A stretch of 7,179 nucleotides of DNA from Nitrosotalea sp. (GTDB taxonomy: Archaea > Thermoproteota > Nitrososphaeria > Nitrososphaerales > Nitrosopumilaceae): contig JAJPEA010000089.1 of NCBI GenBank assembly GCA_023252335.1, positions 1 to 7,179 of the forward strand. Reading direction: 5' to 3'. A model generated the notes under the pieces. That model saw only the letters and a list, made by a program, of their open reading frames with translations, had not been told where the DNA came from and searched no databases. A program made the position numbers and the translations under genes. This document shows, in pieces, positions 1-4,965 of the stretch (position 1 is the stretch's first letter; each line of letters opens with the position of its first letter).

Positions 1-25
1 GGGTCTAGTTTTCTTTTTTAAAACT

Positions 26-37
26 GGAAAATAAAAA
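26..37 (-). terminator. possible T-rich archaeal terminator after the G1 peptidase gene
   Basis: Read on the minus strand, the bases after the peptidase stop codon contain a run of five T, one A and four T beginning about nine bases past the stop. Archaeal intrinsic termination needs a T-rich tract in the non-template strand and no strong hairpin, so this tract is a plausible end for the minus-strand transcript. The whole region is A+T-rich, so the assignment is weak. The plus strand at 8-19 is also T-rich and could equally end a converging gene outside the window. Confidence 0.25.
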
Positions 38-45
38 GAGATACG

Positions 46-828
46 CTAAGGTGAATATGTCACACTAAAGCCTGATGTAGCGCCTGAATCAGTTAATGAT
101 GAAGGTGTGGAATTTCCGCCATTTGGATCATGCATTGTAATATCATCATATGTGCCAGAACCCTTTCCGTCTATAGCATGTATAGTCCCTGTATAGTCGG
201 TAAACTGGGCATCGCTAAATTTCATGGTTCCAAAATTTGCAAGTGGTAGGACTTCCCCTGAAGATGGTGCTTCAACGACCCATTCTGCAGATGATCTATG
301 AGCATGGGCCTTGAATGTATTGGAATATGTTTTTCCTGTAGTTACATCATTTATTGATAATTGGAATTTGCTTTTTCCAAGGTATGTGACTTTGGCATCA
401 ACCACGTCACCTGTGTGTACAGTCATTCCAGGGATTTTGACAGACTGGTGAGGATACATTTCATACCAAGCATAGTTTTTCTGTGCACCGTTAAAGCAAT
501 CCTGCTCTGTGCCTATTTGCTCAACTGTTCCATCAGAATATCCATCTATTCCAACCCATGTCGAGGAATATGTTGTACTTTGTCCACAGGTTAAAGCAGG
601 CACAGCCCAGCTGCCCTGTACATTTTTCACATAGTTACTAGCAAGTAAAGATAGGTTAGATATTGATGCATATCCACTCCAGTTTGCACTTGTTCCCTCT
701 TTGAGTTTTATTCTAGGAGCAGATTGAACACTGTCAGCAAATGCAGCAAGTGGTGTGGTCATCATCATTGTTACTACCAAAACAGATGCCAAAACTGCAA
801 CTGTTTTGATTTTATTGTTACATGTCAT
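46..828 (-). CDS. exported glutamic peptidase, G1 (eqolisin / Peptidase_A4) family
   Basis: This 260-residue protein is a predicted secreted endopeptidase of the glutamic type. Residues 7-31 form a hydrophobic signal peptide ending in AFA before D32, a good signal peptidase I site. The mature part aligns from memory with eqolisins: NWSGYA (49-54), WVGIDGYSDGTVEQIGTE (91-108), WYEMYPHQ (121-128), SSAEWVVEAPSSG (179-191) and LPLANFG (194-200). By analogy with the catalytic Gln/Glu pair of scytalidoglutamic peptidase, Q104 and E182 are the likely dyad, and both are present. C81 and C111 could form a disulfide. The protein looks full length, with a short Ser/Thr/Gly-rich tail. It has no obvious long propeptide, unlike the fungal enzymes. 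The ATG at 828 has no Shine-Dalgarno but has a TATA-like box 28 bases upstream, so a leaderless mRNA is likely. It lies 116 bases after the histidine kinase on the same strand and may be separately transcribed. The family call is confident; actual activity and substrate are not known. Confidence 0.9.
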   Translation of the reverse strand: MTCNNKIKTVAVLASVLVVTMMMTTPLAAFADSVQSAPRIKLKEGTSANWSGYASISNLSLLASNYVKNVQGSWAVPALTCGQSTTYSSTWVGIDGYSDGTVEQIGTEQDCFNGAQKNYAWYEMYPHQSVKIPGMTVHTGDVVDAKVTYLGKSKFQLSINDVTTGKTYSNTFKAHAHRSSAEWVVEAPSSGEVLPLANFGTMKFSDAQFTDYTGTIHAIDGKGSGTYDDITMHDPNGGNSTPSSLTDSGATSGFSVTYSP

Positions 829-850
829 TGAATGAGATTTTTTAAAATTT

Positions 851-866
851 GTATTTATGTTTTAAG
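851..866 (-). promoter_or_regulatory. candidate TATA box for the G1 peptidase gene
   Basis: On the minus strand the A+T stretch CTTAAAACATAAATAC lies 23-38 bases before the ATG at 828. The core ACATAAATA is centred about 28 bases upstream, where an archaeal TATA box would place the transcription start on or next to the start codon. No Shine-Dalgarno precedes the ATG, which fits a leaderless message. A second A+T block nearer the start (837-846) is too close for a normal TATA box. The rest of the 829-944 gap contains a short T-run at about 915-922 on the minus strand that could end the upstream kinase transcript, and nothing else I recognise. Confidence 0.4.
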
Positions 867-944
867 TAGCATTGCAACTTTACAAATTACAAATGGTGTC
901 AAATTTTTTATGTGTTAAAAATATGAGAGGTCGGTACACATTGT

Positions 945-2522
945 TTACATCGCATGTGTCATGGGTAATGTAACCAAAAATGTGGCGCCTTTCTCCGGAT
1001 TGTTAAAAGCAGAAATGTTGCCCTTGTGTTTGAGAACAATTCCCTTACTGATGAACAACCCAAGACCAGCTCCTTGATGTGGCTCATCTCCGATGGCTTT
1101 TGTTACAAATTTGGAAAATAGTCGTGGGATGATTTCATGTGGTATTCCAGGTCCTGTATCAGTAATTCTAATTTCCATTTTATCAGGTTTGATTACACGT
1201 GTTGTAATTTTGATGCTGCCATCCTTTGTAAATTTAATTGAATTAAACACAAGATTTGTCAATACCTGAGTTATACGTTCCCCATCTGCATCAATTATCA
1301 AATTCTCACTCTCGTTTATCTCAGAATCTAGTGACACTCCATTAGTTAACTCGATTTTCATGATGTTTATGATATTGGAGATTATATCATTAATTCTGAT
1401 TTTTTCTAGAGTTATAGATAATGTCCCACTTTCAATTCTTGAAACATCAAGAATGTTATTTGCTAGTTTTTGTAGTTTGGTGGATTCTATTTTTATGATT
1501 TCTAATGCCTCGGTTTTATCTATGAGACCTTTTACAGCCAGATCAGTATAGCTAAGTAACGGCTGTATTGGTGTTCTCAGTTCATGTGCTGCAACATTGA
1601 TGAATTCTGTTTGTATTCTGTCATGAAGTTCAATTTCTTCTAATTGTTTCTTAATTTGTTTTTCATTGTCTATTATTTTCGTGTTTGCTTCAATGAGATT
1701 CTCTTCAGCATTCTTCCGATCTGTTATTTCAGTACGTATTGCTACATATTGCTCTGGTTTACCATCATCATCTAAAAATGGAACAATTGTTGTTTTTACC
1801 CAATAATATTTCCCGTGTTTACTTACGTTCTTTATTTCTCCATACCAAGTATGCCCACTTGATACGGTTTGCCACAAATGTTCATAAAATTCAGGTGGAT
1901 GAAATCCCGATTTTAAAATACGATGATTTTGTCCTATGAGTTCGGTTGGAGTATATTCAGATACATCACAAAATTTTTTGTTTACGTACGTTATGGTGCC
2001 ATTTTTATCAGTTATAGCCACCAACGATGATTCATCTAGTGCATATTTAATTTTCTCAAGCTGATCAGTTGATCTTCGCAGTTGTTCTTCAGCATTTTTA
2101 CGGTCTGTTATTTCAGTACGTATTGCCACATATTGCTCCAGTTTTCCCTCATCATCTAAGAATGGGACAATGGTAGTTTTTACCCAATAGTATTTCCCAT
2201 GTTTGCTTACATTCTTTATCTCCCCATGCCAAGTATGTCCACCGGATATGGTTTTCCACAGATGCTCGTAAAATTCAGGTGGATGAAATCCCGATTTTAA
2301 AATACGATGATTTTGTCCTATGAGTTCGGTTGGAGTATATTCAGATACATCACAAAATTTTTTGTTTACGTACGTTATGGTGCCATTTTTATCAGTTATA
2401 GCCACCAACGATGATTCATCTAGTGCATATTTAATTTTCTCAAGCTGATCTATGGATCTCTTCAGTTCATCTCTAGTGCTTTGAAAACCTGGATTATTCG
2501 CCGTCAAGGTATTTTTTTTCAA
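945..2522 (-). CDS. soluble sensor histidine kinase with two near-identical PAS domains
   Basis: The 525-residue protein has no membrane segment and should be cytoplasmic. Two tandem PAS-PAC units (about 25-145 and 153-273) share the pattern NHRILKSGFHP...LW...W.GEI...KYYWVKTTIVPF and end in AIRTEITDRK, like PAS domains of many bacterial kinases. The cofactor or ligand is unknown. A helical linker (273-305) leads to the HisKA domain, where H313 in HELRTPIQP is the phospho-acceptor. The HATPase domain has an N-box (N423, N427), G1 box DTGPGI (455-460), F-box around 468-472 and G2 box GAGLGL (484-489), so it looks catalytically complete. The start is TTG at 2522. An in-frame TAG lies six codons upstream and no ATG occurs near the N terminus, so TTG is the best choice. 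It overlaps the response-regulator gene by 29 bases, implying translational coupling and a cognate pair. There is no attached receiver domain. Confidence 0.9.
   Translation of the reverse strand: MKKNTLTANNPGFQSTRDELKRSIDQLEKIKYALDESSLVAITDKNGTITYVNKKFCDVSEYTPTELIGQNHRILKSGFHPPEFYEHLWKTISGGHTWHGEIKNVSKHGKYYWVKTTIVPFLDDEGKLEQYVAIRTEITDRKNAEEQLRRSTDQLEKIKYALDESSLVAITDKNGTITYVNKKFCDVSEYTPTELIGQNHRILKSGFHPPEFYEHLWQTVSSGHTWYGEIKNVSKHGKYYWVKTTIVPFLDDDGKPEQYVAIRTEITDRKNAEENLIEANTKIIDNEKQIKKQLEEIELHDRIQTEFINVAAHELRTPIQPLLSYTDLAVKGLIDKTEALEIIKIESTKLQKLANNILDVSRIESGTLSITLEKIRINDIISNIINIMKIELTNGVSLDSEINESENLIIDADGERITQVLTNLVFNSIKFTKDGSIKITTRVIKPDKMEIRITDTGPGIPHEIIPRLFSKFVTKAIGDEPHQGAGLGLFISKGIVLKHKGNISAFNNPEKGATFLVTLPMTHAM
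1885..2066. repeat. direct repeat copy, 182 bases, within the second PAS domain
   Basis: This tract is identical, base for base by my reading, to 2269-2450, at an offset of 384 bases, exactly the 128-residue PAS unit. It encodes the first half of the second PAS domain (about residues 153-213 of the kinase). Homology continues on the low-coordinate side (1701-1884 against 2085-2268), but there I count about 28 differences in 184 bases, many of them synonymous. The abrupt change from perfect identity to about 85 percent identity is unusual for a simple old duplication. Confidence 0.9.
2269..2450. repeat. direct repeat copy, 182 bases, within the first PAS domain
   Basis: This is the partner of 1885-2066 and encodes about residues 25-85 of the kinase. 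The identity stops sharply at both edges: 2451 differs from 2067, and 2268 differs from 1884. At protein level the identity runs a little further, from D25 to W89 against D153 to W217. Confidence 0.9.
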
Positions 2523-3012
2523 CTTCCAACAGTGTTTCTAGTAATTTTACTAATTGTTTATGAGAAGGAGATTTTTTCTGTGACTCTGGTATGCATATTC
2601 CAAATGTTTCCAACTGTTCAAAAATCTCCTTGTCTTCAACTTTATCGACAAGTGTATCTAATGAAAACGGTTTTTGCAACATTTCAGTGGCTTGTTTTAG
2701 TTTCTCCGTTGAATTTACCAGAATATTTTTTATGTAAGCTGAAGCAAAGACTATTCTTTGATCTGGAACTAGATCAAAAATTTCTTTTGCAACTTCTAGT
2801 CCATCTTTTTTTGGCATCTTATAGTCTAGTATGACTACATCAAATGGAGGTGCAATTGTATTTGAATTTTTTAACTTGTCGAATTCTTGGCGATATATCT
2901 GGATACATTTTTCACCATCTTCTGATGTAACTACTTCATGATGTCTAGATTCAAGTATGATCTTGTATGGGCCTAGTATGTTTTTTTCATCTTCAGCAAT
3001 TAGTATTTTCAT
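2494..3012 (-). CDS. response regulator with a single receiver domain and short C-terminal extension
   Basis: The 172-residue protein starts MKILIAEDE and has a CheY-like receiver fold over about residues 1-125: acidic pocket E7/D8, phospho-acceptor D63 in VVILDYKMP, switch residue S91 in FASA and conserved K114 in QKP. A loop insertion (about 46-57) precedes the D63 strand, making the domain longer than plain CheY. The C-terminal 45 residues are charged and probably helical, and match no DNA-binding or enzymatic output domain I recognise. Its ATG overlaps the stop of the winged-helix gene as ATGA, and its own end overlaps the start of the histidine kinase, so the three are almost certainly co-transcribed. 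The kinase is the likely phospho-donor. The output may pass by protein contact, perhaps to the winged-helix protein; that last step is inference. Confidence 0.9.
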   Translation of the reverse strand: MKILIAEDEKNILGPYKIILESRHHEVVTSEDGEKCIQIYRQEFDKLKNSNTIAPPFDVVILDYKMPKKDGLEVAKEIFDLVPDQRIVFASAYIKNILVNSTEKLKQATEMLQKPFSLDTLVDKVEDKEIFEQLETFGICIPESQKKSPSHKQLVKLLETLLEVEKKYLDGE

Positions 3013-3308
3013 ATCTGGACATCCTTTATAGAAGACACCGACATTCCAACGTCGCTTAGATAATTTGTAATTTTATCATAATCTTGAACAAATGATCTAC
3101 CTTTTTCAGTAACAGATATTGGATTTGTTGAAATCATTTTTAGTTTTTCTAATTCACTCAAATAAGACAAAAGATTATCATATGACAAATTACTCTGGAA
3201 TTGAATTCGTGTTGGTTTGATTTCTTCACCTTTTGTTAATTCTTCTTGTATTACTTTCATAATGTCAAAATAGATCTGCATTCGTGCTCTAGGACCTTTT
3301 CGTACCAT
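3009..3308 (-). CDS. winged helix-turn-helix DNA-binding protein (HTH_45-like)
   Basis: This 99-residue basic protein has the pattern of small archaeal winged-helix regulators of the HTH_45 kind. Helix 1 is at about 9-24, the helix-turn-helix at about 30-59 with NLSYDNLLSYLSELEKLKMI, a wing at 60-68 leading to VTEKGRSFVQDYDKI, and a short C-terminal tail. It has no ligand-binding or receiver domain. The ATG at 3308 has no Shine-Dalgarno but has a strong TATA box centred 25 bases upstream, so it is probably leaderless and first in the operon. Its stop overlaps the response-regulator start by four bases (ATGA). It probably acts as a transcription factor in the same circuit, and the divergent intergenic region beside it is a natural place for it to bind. 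Target and partner are not shown by the sequence. Confidence 0.85.
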   Translation of the reverse strand: MVRKGPRARMQIYFDIMKVIQEELTKGEEIKPTRIQFQSNLSYDNLLSYLSELEKLKMISTNPISVTEKGRSFVQDYDKITNYLSDVGMSVSSIKDVQI

Positions 3309-3327
3309 TGGTTCGTTTGTAAGTGTA

Positions 3328-3338
3328 TAATATATAAA
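3328..3338 (-). promoter_or_regulatory. TATA box of the winged-helix / response regulator / kinase operon
   Basis: The minus strand reads TTTATATATTA here, a near-ideal archaeal TATA box, centred 25 bases before the ATG at 3308. That spacing puts transcription initiation at or next to the start codon, so the first gene is probably leaderless. The lack of a Shine-Dalgarno before this ATG agrees. Confidence 0.65.
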
Positions 3339-3474
3339 CTAGAATCACTATTTTGCGAAATTGTATACGTATTTGCAGTAATGGTAAAATTTTCGAGTAT
3401 TTTAGCAACAAAATAGTAATCACACATAACGAATCTATTCGATCTAGTGCCAATTTCACATAATAACATAAACT

Positions 3475-3511
3475 CATTTGGAATGAGTATTCGGAATACT
3501 GATTTCAAATG
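3475..3511. promoter_or_regulatory. 37-base inverted repeat, candidate operator in the divergent promoter region
   Basis: The sequence is symmetric around G3493. The left arm is CATTTGGAATGAGTATTC, and the reverse complement of the right arm is CATTTGAAATCAGTATTC, so 16 of 18 positions pair, including a perfect inner 7-1-7 element (3486-3500). The symmetry ends at both outer edges. A match this good is very unlikely by chance in 7 kb. It ends 21 bases before the TATA box of the rightward operon and lies about 165 bases from the leftward start codon, so it is best placed to control the rightward genes. A dimeric regulator site is the simplest reading. A structured RNA is less likely because no gene clearly transcribes it. 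Confidence 0.6.
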
Positions 3512-3532
3512 CTAATGTGGATTGCACGATTC

Positions 3533-3541
3533 TTTTTATAT
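3533..3541 (+). promoter_or_regulatory. TATA box of the CheY / metalloprotease / kinase operon
   Basis: TTTTTATAT is centred about 24 bases before the ATG at 3561, consistent with a leaderless start at that codon. This decides the start of the downstream gene: the in-frame TTG at 3522 and ATG at 3540 lie before or inside this box, so they would not be in the mRNA. The rest of the 3309-3560 intergenic stretch holds the leftward TATA box and the 37-base inverted repeat, and nothing else I can support. Confidence 0.6.
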
Positions 3542-3560
3542 GCAATTTGTAACCAGTTGC

Positions 3561-3950
3561 ATGACAACTGTAATAGTAGTTGATGACGACAAAAATACCG
3601 TGAAAATTTTTTCGGAATATTTACAACTAAAAGGATTAGAAATAATCGGAAGAGGTTATGACGGTCAAGAAGCAGTAGATCTTTTTATACAACTGAAACC
3701 TGACGTGGTATTTTTGGATGTGATGATGGATGGACATGATGGATTTTACGCATTAGAGAAAATAAGAGAAATTCGAAATGATGCCATAGTAATTATGGTA
3801 ACTGCAGACTTGACAAATGATACTGGAGACAGGTTATCCAAATTAAATGCATCAGCAATAGTTTACAAACCATACAATATTGATCAGATAATGAAAACCA
3901 TAACCAAATTGGTTCCACTCAAAATTGACACACTTGAGAGAGTAAGATGA
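3561..3950 (+). CDS. stand-alone CheY-like response regulator
   Basis: With the ATG at 3561 the protein is 129 residues, the normal length for a single receiver domain, and begins MTTVIVVDDD. The acidic pocket is D8/D9, the phospho-acceptor is D53 in VVFLDVMMDG, the switch residue is T81 in MVTAD, and the conserved lysine is K103 in YKPY. No output domain follows; only about ten residues lie beyond the fold. The ORF could be extended to 3522, but that would add 13 residues before the first beta strand and start upstream of the TATA box. It is the first gene of an operon with a metalloprotease and a membrane histidine kinase, the likely phospho-donor. Its target must be another protein, possibly the kinase complex or the protease cytoplasmic domain; this is inference. 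Confidence 0.9.
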   Translation: MTTVIVVDDDKNTVKIFSEYLQLKGLEIIGRGYDGQEAVDLFIQLKPDVVFLDVMMDGHDGFYALEKIREIRNDAIVIMVTADLTNDTGDRLSKLNASAIVYKPYNIDQIMKTITKLVPLKIDTLERVR

Positions 3951-3984
3951 ACAAACCAGAGCAGACGTCACAGAACTGTAAAAC

Positions 3985-3991
3985 AAAGGAG
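3985..3991 (+). promoter_or_regulatory. Shine-Dalgarno that sets the TTG start of the metalloprotease
   Basis: AAAGGAG lies eight bases before the TTG at 4000, an ideal distance for ribosome binding. It supports the TTG as start over the in-frame ATG at codon 22. An ATG at 3995 in another frame meets a stop after one further codon. The first genes of both operons lack such a site, so a Shine-Dalgarno seems to be used here for an internal cistron. Confidence 0.6.
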
Positions 3992-3999
3992 TTCATGAC

Positions 4000-4962
4000 T
4001 TGAAACAGGAATTAATTGCAGATCTCATTTCACAAAATACGCTTCTTGATGAGATAAATAGTATGTTAAAAAAACAGGCTGGTGACTTTTCTGCAAAAGC
4101 AGACAAGTTTGAGCATGACGCTTTGGAAAAAAATAAAAAAATAGATGAATTGCAGGAAGACAAGAAAGTACTTGTCGAAGTTGTAAAAAGAACACCTAGT
4201 GAATCCAAGAATCTTCGAAGCATTACAATCACGACAATTCTTGCAATATCTGTTTCATTTTTTGCACTACACATTTCAAATGATTTATCAGTCAATCCAA
4301 ATTCCAAAGATCCTCTCAAAACACAATATTTGATACAGAATTTAGAGGGTGCCACTGTTCAAACCTGGAAACCATGGCATATCTTTAATGGTCAAGCTCT
4401 AAACGTCAATATTGTTGATGCTGACAAGATCTCAAAGGATCAACTAGATGCAATAAAAAGTGCTATTCTGGACGAAAAATCAGTACAAATTGATGATTCA
4501 TTGGTTGGTAAAGGTCCTACTGGCACCACATCCACCTATTATCTAGGCTGGCAGGGTGCATTAGAAAACATACCACATGATACAAAATTTTCAATTCCTA
4601 CAAAATTCAACATTATTGAATCAGCAGATGGTGGTGGTGACATCATCATACACCTCTCAAACCTTGAAAATGCCGATGGGTATTCTGGATATACAAAATC
4701 TACAATGGATGGAGATCAGATTCTAAGATCAACTATAACAATTTACAATGTAAATCACATGACGCCCCAAAGACTTGGAGACATAGTGCGACACGAATTT
4801 GGTCATGCATTAGGTCTAGGACACTCTTCAGATGAGCAAGACTTGATGCATTACATGATTGTAACTCAATACCCATTTGTTTCATCCTGTGACACTGATA
4901 CAATAAAGAGCCTCTACAATGGTGATATCACAAACAGCGCGGTATGTCAAAAACAGGCATAG
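4000..4962 (+). CDS. membrane-anchored matrixin-type zinc metalloprotease
   Basis: This 320-residue protein has three parts. Residues 1-65 are charged and helical, probably coiled coil. Residues 74-93 form a single hydrophobic membrane segment preceded by K63, R64, K70 and R73, which predicts N-inside topology. Residues 95-320 are then outside the cell membrane and carry the metzincin motif HEFGHALGLGHS (265-276): zinc ligands H265, H269 and H275, catalytic E266, and a probable Met-turn at M283 in DLMHYM. This fits Peptidase_M10 (matrixin). I see no cysteine-switch prodomain, so it may not be made as a typical latent enzyme. C297 and C316 could form a disulfide. The TTG start is set by a Shine-Dalgarno. 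It follows the CheY-like gene by 49 bases and ends 3 bases before the histidine kinase, so it belongs to a signalling operon. Substrate unknown. The function of the cytoplasmic coiled coil is the open question. Confidence 0.88.
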   Translation: MKQELIADLISQNTLLDEINSMLKKQAGDFSAKADKFEHDALEKNKKIDELQEDKKVLVEVVKRTPSESKNLRSITITTILAISVSFFALHISNDLSVNPNSKDPLKTQYLIQNLEGATVQTWKPWHIFNGQALNVNIVDADKISKDQLDAIKSAILDEKSVQIDDSLVGKGPTGTTSTYYLGWQGALENIPHDTKFSIPTKFNIIESADGGGDIIIHLSNLENADGYSGYTKSTMDGDQILRSTITIYNVNHMTPQRLGDIVRHEFGHALGLGHSSDEQDLMHYMIVTQYPFVSSCDTDTIKSLYNGDITNSAVCQKQA

Positions 4963-4965
4963 TCA

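Noticed and set aside
361..594. 77-residue plus-strand open frame opposite the G1 peptidase
   Set aside because: It is a shadow on the opposite strand of a well-supported gene, with no domain or start signal. The same applies to other antisense frames within the kinases, regulators and protease (for example 3993-4355, 4947-5195, 5934-6149, 6831-7055).
1701..2450. Tandem direct repeat considered as a CRISPR or mobile-element signature
   Set aside because: There are only two copies, in frame, encoding PAS domains. There is no array of short repeats, and no transposase or terminal inverted repeats anywhere in the window. I also saw no tRNA or rRNA gene.
3347..3417. Nine-base inverted match ACTATTTTG / CAAAATAGT at 3347-3355 and 3409-3417
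   Set aside because: The arms are short, A+T-rich and 53 bases apart, with no extension, so chance is the better explanation.
3257..3508. Minus-strand open frames of 83 and 62 residues (3257-3508 and 3289-3477) over the intergenic region
   Set aside because: They overlap the winged-helix gene start and cover its TATA box, have no clear start signal and show low-complexity translations with no recognisable domain. They are A+T-rich intergenic sequence read as protein.
3522..3560. N-terminal extension of the CheY-like regulator from TTG 3522 or ATG 3540
   Set aside because: These starts lie upstream of or inside the TATA box, and the family normally begins at the strand encoded from 3561.
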